Assembly (NCBI GenBank): GCA_900321195.1 | Contig: ONVG01000212.1 | Location: 1-5,204, forward strand | Source of the DNA: an uncultured Eubacteriales bacterium | GTDB lineage: Bacteria > Bacillota > Clostridia > Oscillospirales > Acutalibacteraceae | Direction of reading: 5' to 3' | Length of the DNA: 5,204 nucleotides | Part shown: piece after piece, positions 1 to 4,894 of the stretch | Layout: each line of letters begins with the position of its first letter | Position numbering within the stretch: position 1 is the stretch's first letter | Program-made: the position numbers and the translations under genes | The notes under the pieces: model-generated | What the model was told of the DNA's origin: nothing | Databases searched by the model: none | The model's input: only the letters and a program-made list of their open reading frames with translations

Positions 1-1
1 T

Positions 2-1348
2 ATCCTCAAAAACGTATCGGCGCACTGCTTCATGCTCGAATCCGCACACGCCAACGATACATGGGGAAGATATACATTTCTCGGCTATGAGCCTGAAATG
101 GAGATAACATGTATAAACAACACTCTCAAAGCAGGAGAAATAACTATCTCCACCGATGACCCGTCGGGATTTCTCCGACAGCTTCTCAAAAAGTACAGAA
201 GTCCGCATATCAGCTATCTGCCGTCATTCACCGGCGGTCTTGTCGGATATTTCTCTTATGATTATCTCGGCTACAGCGAGCCGCAAGTAAGATGCAGTGT
301 CGAGGACAGCGAGGAATTCAAGGATGTTGACCTGATGCTTTTTGACAAGCTCATAGCTTTTGACAATGTTCGTCAGAAGCTCATACTGATAGCGAATATC
401 AGGCTTGACAACATGGAGGTAAACTTCAACCGCGCAGTGATGGAGCTTAAACAGCTTGCAGACCTTCTCAGACACGGAGAAAAGGCGCATGAAAAAAAGG
501 CTGTTCTGAAAAGCGAGGTAAAGCCGCTGTTTGACAGGGAAAAGTACTGCGCTATGGTAGAAAAAGCAAAGGAGCATATCAGAGAGGGCGATATTTTCCA
601 GATAGTGCTTTCAAACAGGCTGAGCGCTGAATTTGAGGGAAGTCTGCTGAATACATACAGAGTTCTCAGGACGATAAATCCGTCGCCGTATATGTTCTAT
701 TTTTCGGGAACGGATGTGGAGGTCGCAGGAGCATCTCCCGAAACGCTCGTAAGGCTTGAAAACGGCGTACTCCATACATTCCCGCTTGCAGGCACACGTC
801 CGAGAGGAAAAACGGACGAGGAGGACAGGGCACTTGAAAAGGAGCTTCTTTCAGACGAAAAGGAGCTTGCAGAGCATAACATGCTTGTAGACCTCGGAAG
901 GAATGACCTCGGAAAAATAAGCAGGTTCGGCACTGTTGAGGTAGAAAAGCTCCATTCGATAGAGCGCTTTTCTCATGTAATGCATATAGGCTCAACTGTA
1001 AGAGGTATAATACGTGATGACAAGGATGCTTTTGATGCGATAGAGGCAGTGCTTCCGGCAGGAACGCTTTCGGGAGCGCCGAAAATAAGAGCGTGTCAGC
1101 TCATAGGCGAGCTTGAAAACAATAAGCGCGGAATATACGGCGGAGCGATAGGATATATAGACTTTTCGGGAAACATGGATACATGCATAGCTATAAGGAT
1201 AGCATACAAGAAAAACGGAAAAGTATTCGTAAGGAGCGGCGCGGGAATAGTTGCAGACTCCGAGCCTGAAAAGGAATATCAGGAATGTCTTAACAAGGCT
1301 AAGGCGTCACTGAAAGCATTGGAATTATCGGTGGAGGAAGAATTATGA
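2..1348 (+). CDS. trpE: Anthranilate synthase component I (TrpE), 5' end cut off by window edge
   Basis: Catalyses chorismate plus ammonia (delivered by TrpG) to anthranilate, the first step of tryptophan synthesis; cytosolic TrpE/TrpG complex. The reading frame is open from base 2, so the gene starts upstream; I estimate about 40 N-terminal residues are missing, and the ATG at 32 is internal. Seen: CFMLES at 26-43, the counterpart of the LLES motif that binds feedback tryptophan; NPSPYMFYF at 677-703, the other allosteric motif; LAGTRPRGK at 782-808; SHVMHIG from 971; PAGTLSGAPKIRA at 1055-1093, a hallmark of chorismate-binding enzymes; and a typical C-terminal RSGAGIVADS block. Both tryptophan-binding motifs being present suggests normal feedback inhibition. 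The frame is intact to TGA at 1346-1348, which overlaps the trpG start by 4 bp. TrpE rather than PabB is favoured by these motifs and the trpG-trpD neighbours. Any leader peptide or T-box lies outside the window. Confidence 0.96.
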   Translation: MLKNVSAHCFMLESAHANDTWGRYTFLGYEPEMEITCINNTLKAGEITISTDDPSGFLRQLLKKYRSPHISYLPSFTGGLVGYFSYDYLGYSEPQVRCSVEDSEEFKDVDLMLFDKLIAFDNVRQKLILIANIRLDNMEVNFNRAVMELKQLADLLRHGEKAHEKKAVLKSEVKPLFDREKYCAMVEKAKEHIREGDIFQIVLSNRLSAEFEGSLLNTYRVLRTINPSPYMFYFSGTDVEVAGASPETLVRLENGVLHTFPLAGTRPRGKTDEEDRALEKELLSDEKELAEHNMLVDLGRNDLGKISRFGTVEVEKLHSIERFSHVMHIGSTVRGIIRDDKDAFDAIEAVLPAGTLSGAPKIRACQLIGELENNKRGIYGGAIGYIDFSGNMDTCIAIRIAYKKNGKVFVRSGAGIVADSEPEKEYQECLNKAKASLKALELSVEEEL

Positions 1349-1893
1349 TATTACTTATAGATAATTATGACAGCTTTTCATATAATCTGTACCAGCTTGT
1401 CGGCAGTATCGAGCCGGATATAAAAGTCATAAGGAATGACGAGCTTACAGTTGATGAGATAAGGGCGCTTTCACCCGATAAGATAATACTTTCCCCTGGT
1501 CCCGGCAGACCTGAAAACGCCGGAATAATAACGGACGTTGTAAAGGAGCTTGGCTCCGATATACCGATACTCGGCGTATGCTTAGGACATCAGGCGATAT
1601 GTCAGGCATTCGGCGCGGTAATAACATACGCATCCCAGCTCATGCACGGCAAGCAGTCCGAGGCGATACTTGATACGGACTCACCGCTGTTTGAGGGCTG
1701 TCCGCAAAGAACGCTTGTTGCACGTTATCATTCACTTGCGGCTGACAGGGCGACAATGCCCGACTGTCTGAAAATAACCGCAGAGACCGCTGACGGAGAG
1801 ATAATGGCAGTACAGCACAGGGAAAAAATGATATTCGGCGTACAGTTCCATCCGGAATCGATAATGACGCCCGAAGGCGCAAGGATGCTCTGA
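1345..1893 (+). CDS. trpG: Anthranilate synthase component II, glutamine amidotransferase (TrpG), C-terminal tail missing
   Basis: Class I glutamine amidotransferase that hydrolyses glutamine and channels ammonia to TrpE. Seen over 182 residues: start motif LLIDNYDSFSYNL, the oxyanion loop LSPGPGRPENAGI, the nucleophile elbow GVCLGHQ with Cys79, the LMHGK motif near residue 99, and QFHPES with His169 and Glu171 completing the triad. The start ATG overlaps the trpE stop (ATGA) and has GGAGG at 1333-1337, 7 nt upstream, indicating translational coupling. The protein ends abruptly at TPEGARML, whereas family members normally continue with roughly 8-12 more residues (an NFL-type helix end). Immediately past the stop, trpD-like coding sequence begins in another frame, so the tail looks deleted along with the intergenic gap. 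All catalytic residues are kept, so activity is possible but the C-terminal helix is shortened. The trpE/trpD context favours TrpG over PabA. Confidence 0.93.
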   Translation: MILLIDNYDSFSYNLYQLVGSIEPDIKVIRNDELTVDEIRALSPDKIILSPGPGRPENAGIITDVVKELGSDIPILGVCLGHQAICQAFGAVITYASQLMHGKQSEAILDTDSPLFEGCPQRTLVARYHSLAADRATMPDCLKITAETADGEIMAVQHREKMIFGVQFHPESIMTPEGARML

Positions 1894-1916
1894 CCTATGA
1901 TGAAGCTTATGCGGTA
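1884..1916 (+). other. Deletion-type junction between trpG and trpD
   Basis: In the trpD frame, the codons from 1890 to 1916 read LTYDEAYAV and run straight into the first trpD methionine at 1917. This matches the conserved first part of TrpD (typically a dozen or more residues, then LTYDEAxxVMNEIMSGE). TrpG is still in its own frame up to codon 1888-1890, so the two genes are joined within a few bases around 1886-1892. The TrpG tail, its normal stop, the intergenic ribosome site and the TrpD start codon with the rest of its first helix are all absent. By comparison with usual family lengths I estimate about 70-90 bp are missing. There is no start codon in this frame between the junction and 1917. 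Confidence 0.75.
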
Positions 1917-2873
1917 ATGAATGAGATAATGAGCGGTGAAACTACACCGACACAGAACGCCGCTTTTCTTGCGGCGCTTTCAACAAAGAGCGCAAAGGCT
2001 GAAACTACATCTGAAATATCAGGCTGCGCTGCGGCTATGAGAGATCATGCTGTAAAGGTAGAAACGGGAATGGACGTGCTTGAGATAGTCGGAACGGGCG
2101 GCGACAATGCACAGAGCTTCAATATTTCAACAACGTCTGCGCTTGTGGCTGCGGCAGGCGGCGTCAAGGTGGCAAAGCACGGCAACAGAGCCGCATCTTC
2201 AAAATGCGGAACAGCAGACTGTCTTGAAGCTCTCGGAGTCAATATAGAGCAAAGTCCGGAGCGCTGCATCGAGCTTCTTAATGAGGTGGGAATGTGTTTC
2301 TTCTTCGCGCAGAAATATCATACATCAATGAAATATGTCGGAGCGATAAGGCGTGAGCTTGGTTTCCGCACCGTGTTCAATATACTTGGCCCTCTTACAA
2401 ATCCTGCGTCACCGACAATGCAGCTTCTTGGCGTGTATGACGATTATCTTGTAGAGCCGCTTGCTCGGGTTCTTATCGATTTGGGAGTAAAAAGAGGAAT
2501 GGTCGTTTACGGAACAGACAAGCTTGATGAGATATCGCTCAGTTCACCGACAAAGGTATGCGAGATAAAAGACGGCTGGTTCAAGACATACACGATAACA
2601 CCGGAGCAGTTCGGGTTTGAGTGCTGCACAAAGGACGAGCTTAAAGGCGGTACGCCTGCTGAGAATGCTGAGATAACAAGAGCGATACTCAGCGGAGAAA
2701 AGGGCGTACACAGAAATGCAGTGCTTATGAATGCAGGAGCGGCGCTTTACATTGCAGGAAAGGCAGACAGCATGAAAGACGGCGTAAAGCTTGCAGCCGA
2801 GCTTATAGACTCAGGCAAAGCCGCAAAAACGCTTGAAAAATTCATCGCAGTGAGCAACAGAGCGGAGGTATAA
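1917..2873 (+). CDS. trpD: Anthranilate phosphoribosyltransferase (TrpD), N-terminus truncated
   Basis: Transfers phosphoribose from PRPP to anthranilate, the second committed tryptophan step; homodimeric cytosolic enzyme. Seen over 318 residues: IMSGE and TPTQNAAFLAAL of the N-terminal helical domain, the PRPP-binding GTGGD at residues 59-63 followed by SFNISTT, KHGNRAASSKCG at 87-98 with the metal and anthranilate contacts, RRELGFRTVFNILGPLTNPA, and DKLDEIS. The C-terminal part is complete, ending in TAA one base before trpC. The family is usually about 335-345 residues. The shortfall is all at the N-terminus, where in-frame homology continues upstream to 1890 without a start codon. ATG 1917 is only the first usable start; it has no Shine-Dalgarno sequence, so expression would rely on reinitiation after the trpG stop 23 bp upstream. 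The missing first helix contributes to the family's dimer region, so function is uncertain although the active site is intact. Confidence 0.9.
   Translation: MNEIMSGETTPTQNAAFLAALSTKSAKAETTSEISGCAAAMRDHAVKVETGMDVLEIVGTGGDNAQSFNISTTSALVAAAGGVKVAKHGNRAASSKCGTADCLEALGVNIEQSPERCIELLNEVGMCFFFAQKYHTSMKYVGAIRRELGFRTVFNILGPLTNPASPTMQLLGVYDDYLVEPLARVLIDLGVKRGMVVYGTDKLDEISLSSPTKVCEIKDGWFKTYTITPEQFGFECCTKDELKGGTPAENAEITRAILSGEKGVHRNAVLMNAGAALYIAGKADSMKDGVKLAAELIDSGKAAKTLEKFIAVSNRAEV
2864..2869 (+). promoter_or_regulatory. Ribosome binding site for trpC
   Basis: GGAGGT lies 5 nt before the ATG at 2875 and inside the last codons of trpD. It fixes the trpC start and shows that the 5' end of the broken trpC still carries normal translation signals. 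Confidence 0.75.
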
Positions 2874-2874
2874 A

Positions 2875-2988
2875 ATGACTATACTTGATAAGCTTGCAGA
2901 GCATGCAGCGGAGCGCTGTGAAGCTTATAAGCGCATTATGACATTACAGGAGCTTATACAAAGAGTTTCCGAATTGCCCAAAAAGTGA
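2875..2988 (+). pseudogene. trpC: trpC 5' fragment (indole-3-glycerol-phosphate synthase, N-terminal 37 codons)
   Basis: The start ATG is preceded by a strong ribosome site and begins one base after the trpD stop. The 37 residues run MTILDKLAEHAAERCEAYK and on to SELPKK, matching the N-terminal helix that precedes the barrel in TrpC, then meet TGA at 2986-2988. The next expected segment (a FPFEKAL-like stretch, the CEVKKASPSKG strand and the first barrel repeats) is absent; the downstream sequence jumps to the homologue of the SDxYLxEI region in another frame. It is too short to function alone. The remaining bases are clean trpC-like coding sequence, suggesting a recent event or a sequencing/assembly deletion. 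Confidence 0.8.
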
Positions 2989-3535
2989 CAGATATCTTGA
3001 AGAAATATCAAAGACTGTATCGATACCTTGTCTGAGGAAGGATTTCACCGTTGACGAGTATATGATATATCAGGCAAGGCTTTTAGGCGCATCGGCTGTA
3101 CTGCTGATATGTGCTATTCTGAGGGAATCACAGCTCAGTGAATATATTGAGCTGTCCGCTCATCTGGGACTTTCTGCGCTCGTTGAAGCGCATGATGAAA
3201 AAGAAGTGGAAACTGCCTTAAAATGCGGCGCAAAAATCATCGGAGTAAACAACCGTGACCTGAGAGATTTTTCCGTTGATACCGGAAACAGCCGCAGACT
3301 TCGTGAAGCAGTGCCGCAGGATATAGTATTCGTATCGGAAAGCGGAATAAAGAGTGCTGAGGACACAGCCGCCTTAGAAAGTGCAGGCGTTGATGCCGTA
3401 CTAATAGGCGAAACACTCATGAGATCTCAAAACAAAAAAGCAAAGCTCTCCTCACTCCGGCGGAGTGCCTCCGCTGTCGATTACGTTCACGCGCGCCGGC
3501 AAGCTGCCGGTGCCGATTACGTTTTCGCGCGGTAA
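2984..3535 (+). pseudogene. trpC: trpC 3' fragment (indole-3-glycerol-phosphate synthase, C-terminal two thirds)
   Basis: TrpC closes the indole ring of CdRP on a TIM barrel. This frame reads SDRYLEEISKTVSIP from 2984, then LRKDF at 3032-3046 with the proposed general-acid lysine, GASAVLLICAIL, LVEAHDE with its glutamate at 3185, GVNNRDL near 3245, SESGI from 3335 and LIGETLM, so the later barrel strands and phosphate site remain. The first strand with the catalytic lysine (CEVKKASPSKG in relatives) and about 60 residues in all are missing between 2980 and 2990, and the frame differs by +1 from the 5' fragment. The first in-frame ATG (3062) has no ribosome site and would start inside the barrel. 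Homology ends at codon 3455-3457; the last 25 codons (3458-3532) come from a palindromic repeat. Almost certainly not an active enzyme as written; a consensus or assembly error could mimic this. Confidence 0.85.
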
Positions 3536-3541
3536 AGCGCG
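3451..3541 (+). repeat. GC-rich palindrome cluster A, overlapping the end of trpC
   Basis: A run of short perfect palindromes: ACTCC-GGC-GGAGT (3454-3466), GCGGAG-TGC-CTCCGC (3460-3474), CCGGCA-AGC-TGCCGG (3496-3510) and CGCGC-GGTAAA-GCGCG (3526-3541). CGATTACGTT occurs twice (3478-3487 and 3514-3523, period 36 bp), each copy followed within a few bases by CGCGCG or its close variant. Three modules recur in inverted orientation about 300 bp downstream. The base composition is unlike the flanking trp genes. It looks like a mosaic intergenic repeat of REP type rather than coding sequence, though it is translated as the trpC tail. Confidence 0.7.
3460..3474 (+). repeat. 15-bp inverted repeat module, left copy
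   Basis: GCGGAGTGCCTCCGC; its exact reverse complement lies at 3805-3819. Each copy is itself a hairpin with a 6-bp stem and 3-nt loop. Confidence 0.75.
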
Positions 3542-3588
3542 CTTACTTTGCACTAACTTTTACTGCTATGCACGCACATCCGGTGCGG

Positions 3589-3609
3589 CGGCGCACGAGC
3601 GCCGGTTTT
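3589..3609 (+). terminator. Possible weak intrinsic terminator after trpC
   Basis: CGGCGC-ACGA-GCGCCG forms a 6-bp GC stem with a 4-nt loop (3589-3604), followed by G and a T4 run (3606-3609). The stem is strong but the T tract is short and the region is full of unrelated palindromes, so this may just be another repeat hairpin. Confidence 0.35.
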
Positions 3610-3687
3610 CTACGTCCGCCGACACGCCCCTTACGGTGCGCTTTACGGCTATTATATCAAAATTTACAAGTTCTTTTTTCTATTAAA

Positions 3688-3716
3688 CTTTGCTGCACCT
3701 GATACCTGATGCAAAG
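3688..3716. repeat. Stem-loop with internal CCTGAT direct repeat
   Basis: CTTTGC (3688-3693) pairs with GCAAAG (3711-3716) across a 17-nt loop containing CCTGAT twice (3698-3703 and 3705-3710). The function is unknown and it could be chance. Confidence 0.3.
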
Positions 3717-3750
3717 CTTGCGGCGCGTGAATAAAGTTATGGTCTGCAAT

Positions 3751-3820
3751 CAGAGCGGAACGGAGTGAGCGACAACGCGAATCGGGAGCGGCAGCTTGCC
3801 GCCGGCGGAGGCACTCCGCT
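3751..3820 (-). repeat. GC-rich palindrome cluster B, inverted relative to cluster A
   Basis: Contains CGGAGTGAG (3761-3769), the reverse complement of 3451-3459; GGCAGCTTGCC (3790-3800), the reverse complement of 3498-3508, inside the hairpin GCGGCA-GCT-TGCCGC (3788-3802); and GCGGAGGCACTCCGC (3805-3819), the reverse complement of 3460-3474. The modules are shared with cluster A but in a different order and spacing, so this is a mosaic rather than a simple inverted duplication. Confidence 0.65.
3805..3819 (-). repeat. 15-bp inverted repeat module, right copy
   Basis: Exact reverse complement of 3460-3474. It ends only 16 bp before the -35 box of the downstream promoter. Confidence 0.75.
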
Positions 3821-3835
3821 GGTGTTTATTAAGTG

Positions 3836-3864
3836 TTGAAAAAAGAAATAAAAAAATGTATAAT
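3836..3864 (+). promoter_or_regulatory. Sigma-A type promoter of the kinase/PqqD-like/peptidase operon
   Basis: The -35 box TTGAAA (3836-3841) and a perfect -10 TATAAT (3859-3864) are separated by 17 bp, in an A-rich stretch typical of Firmicute promoters. Transcription would begin near 3871, about 26 bp before the first start codon, so the leader is too short for a riboswitch. It shows the downstream genes are transcribed independently of trp. Confidence 0.8.
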
Positions 3865-3883
3865 TTAATTGTAATTCAAAGTA

Positions 3884-3889
3884 AAGGAG
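3884..3889 (+). promoter_or_regulatory. Ribosome binding site for the HprK-like gene
   Basis: AAGGAG, 7 nt before ATG 3897. This selects 3897 over the in-frame ATG at 3915. Confidence 0.75.
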
Positions 3890-3896
3890 CAGCGCA

Positions 3897-4628
3897 ATGA
3901 CAGGTACATATAAAATGGCAGGAAAAATAATAGAAATAAACTCTCTGTACAAAAAGGTACATGACTATTGTAAGGAATACAGCTGTGTATGTGAACCTGA
4001 TATTACTGTTTCTATAACACAGGCGGATATTGACTATGAAAGGAAAAAATCAGCCGCAGCGGACACCGCCGAAGGCCGCACACCGCATGTGTCGCCGGAT
4101 GATTATTTGGAGGAGCTTGCCGTATACCGTAAAATAGCCGAAAAAATGCCGGAGTATGATACATTTCTCTTTCACGGCTCGGCTGTCGCTGTTGACGGGG
4201 GATGCTATATTTTTACCGCTAAAAGCGGCACCGGCAAATCAACTCATACAAGGCTGTGGCACACACTTCTTGGTGAACGTGCCGTTATGGTCAATGACGA
4301 TAAGCCGCTTATTCATGTTGACGATAACGGAGCTGTAGTTTTTGGCACACCGTATAACGGCAAACACAGACTGAGCACAAATATAGCCGTACCTCTTAAA
4401 GCCGTCTGTATTCTTGAAAGAGCAGACGAAAACTGTATAAGAAGTATCACAAAGGGCGAAGCCTATACCATGCTTCTCCAACAAACTTACAGACCTGCCG
4501 ACAGTCAGGCTCTTATAAAAACACTTGTGCTTATTGACAGAATGGCAGAACATACTGCTTTCTGGCGTCTTGGATGCAATATGGATATCTCGGCAGCCGA
4601 GCTGTCTTACAATACGATGAAAGGATGA
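3897..4628 (+). CDS. HPr kinase/phosphorylase-like P-loop protein
   Basis: 243 residues. Seen: FLFHGSAVAVDG at 90-101 followed by a hydrophobic strand and P-loop AKSGTGKST at 108-116, then HTRLW, NDDKP at 133-137, and GTPYNGKH further on. This strand, P-loop and acidic-loop arrangement is that of the HprK C-terminal kinase fold, which is related to PEP carboxykinase. The first glycine of the classical Walker A is alanine. The roughly 130-residue N-terminal domain of true HprK is absent; instead there is an unrecognised region of about 90 residues with a Cys-rich patch (C25, C30, C32). It is therefore not the catabolite-repression HprK. Stand-alone homologues accompany PqqD-like proteins, and some (the paeninodin-type lasso-peptide kinases) phosphorylate a peptide; that role here is inference. 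It is first gene of an operon with its own promoter, and its stop overlaps or nearly abuts the next gene. Other substrates, small molecules included, are possible. Confidence 0.8.
   Translation: MTGTYKMAGKIIEINSLYKKVHDYCKEYSCVCEPDITVSITQADIDYERKKSAAADTAEGRTPHVSPDDYLEELAVYRKIAEKMPEYDTFLFHGSAVAVDGGCYIFTAKSGTGKSTHTRLWHTLLGERAVMVNDDKPLIHVDDNGAVVFGTPYNGKHRLSTNIAVPLKAVCILERADENCIRSITKGEAYTMLLQQTYRPADSQALIKTLVLIDRMAEHTAFWRLGCNMDISAAELSYNTMKG
4620..4625 (+). promoter_or_regulatory. Ribosome binding site deciding the PqqD-like start
   Basis: AAAGGA ends 8 nt before ATG 4634, a good spacing. The alternative in-frame ATG 4625, which overlaps the kinase stop as ATGA, sits on this site and has none of its own in range. 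Confidence 0.6.
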
Positions 4629-4633
4629 ATAAA

Positions 4634-4894
4634 ATGAAGCTCAACAAAAATTTTCTTGTACACAAAACCGGAAATGACACTATCATTGTTCCTACAGGCA
4701 ATGCGGATTTTTCCGGCGTTGTCAAAGGCAATGAAACTCTTGGAGCAATACTTGACCTTATGAAAAAAGATACTACGGAGGAGCGCATTATTCAGGAAAT
4801 GATGAAGATGTACGATGCTCCGCGTGAAACCATTGAGAAGGATGTAAGGAAAATTATCAGCAGCCTTAAAGGTATCGGTGCGATAGATGGATAA
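4634..4894 (+). CDS. PqqD family protein (possible RiPP recognition element)
   Basis: 86 residues. The order is an N-terminal beta part (MKLNKNFLVHKTGNDTIIVPTG), an ADFSGVVKGNETLGAILDLM segment, the TTEERIIQEMMKMYDAP helix and a final helix IEKDVRKIISSLKGIGAI, the winged-helix pattern of PqqD-like proteins. Such domains bind leader peptides and present them to modifying enzymes (known for PqqD and lasso-peptide B1 proteins). There is no signal peptide or membrane segment, so it is likely cytosolic. Start 4634 is chosen by ribosome-site spacing and because MKLN is a common PqqD-like beginning; 4625 would add three residues. It lies between the kinase and peptidase genes, overlapping the latter by 8 bp, so the three are probably co-translated. 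A partner peptide is not visible in the window. Family assignment is fairly secure; the role is inferred. Confidence 0.82.
   Translation: MKLNKNFLVHKTGNDTIIVPTGNADFSGVVKGNETLGAILDLMKKDTTEERIIQEMMKMYDAPRETIEKDVRKIISSLKGIGAIDG

Larger units (their letters stand above)
3542..3896. other. Gene-poor intergenic region between trpC remnant and kinase operon
   Basis: About 355 bp without a convincing gene. It holds a possible terminator hairpin (3589-3609), AT-rich spacer around 3650-3690, a CTTTGC/GCAAAG stem (3688-3716) enclosing a doubled CCTGAT, palindrome cluster B (3751-3820) and the promoter of the downstream operon. Open frames crossing it carry repeat-derived, low-complexity residues with no recognisable domain. 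The trpF, trpB and trpA genes expected after trpC in a clostridial operon are not here, and I see no remnants of them. Confidence 0.6.

Noticed and set aside
666..995. Long minus-strand open frames inside trpE and the other genes
   Set aside because: They are shadows of strongly coding + strand sequence, with low-complexity Ser/Phe/Arg-rich translations and no domains.
1885..1920. Programmed -1 frameshift producing a TrpG-TrpD fusion, as in enteric TrpGD
   Set aside because: Re-reading one base at CTC/CTG would join the frames, but there is no slippery heptamer or clear downstream structure, and the fusion would still lack the TrpG tail and TrpD first helix, so a deletion explains it better.
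1891..2988. UGA recoding (both premature stops are TGA followed by C)
   Set aside because: Reading through either TGA does not continue homology, because the homologous sequence resumes in a different frame. Tryptophan is encoded by TGG elsewhere in the window.
3062..3535. Independent short TrpC-like gene starting at ATG 3062
   Set aside because: Homology extends in frame upstream to 2984, there is no ribosome site, and such a protein would begin inside the barrel without its catalytic lysine; it is a fragment.
3451..3541. CRISPR-like array
   Set aside because: Only two copies of a 10-bp repeat occur, with a GC-rich palindromic spacer; there are no regular repeat-spacer units and no cas genes.
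3465..3686. Open frame of 73 codons across the palindromic region, + strand
   Set aside because: It begins inside the repeat, has no ribosome site and no recognisable domain, and overlaps the trpC tail in another frame.
3737..3952. Minus-strand open frame with a hydrophobic stretch, facing the kinase gene
   Set aside because: It crosses the promoter and palindrome cluster B and overlaps the start of a well-supported gene. Its hydrophobic part comes from the A/T-rich promoter read backwards, and no ribosome site is evident.
4574..4633. Upstream start at 4574 for the PqqD-like gene
   Set aside because: It would overlap the kinase gene by 55 bp and add residues unlike PqqD proteins. The ribosome site at 4620-4625 fits the start at 4634.
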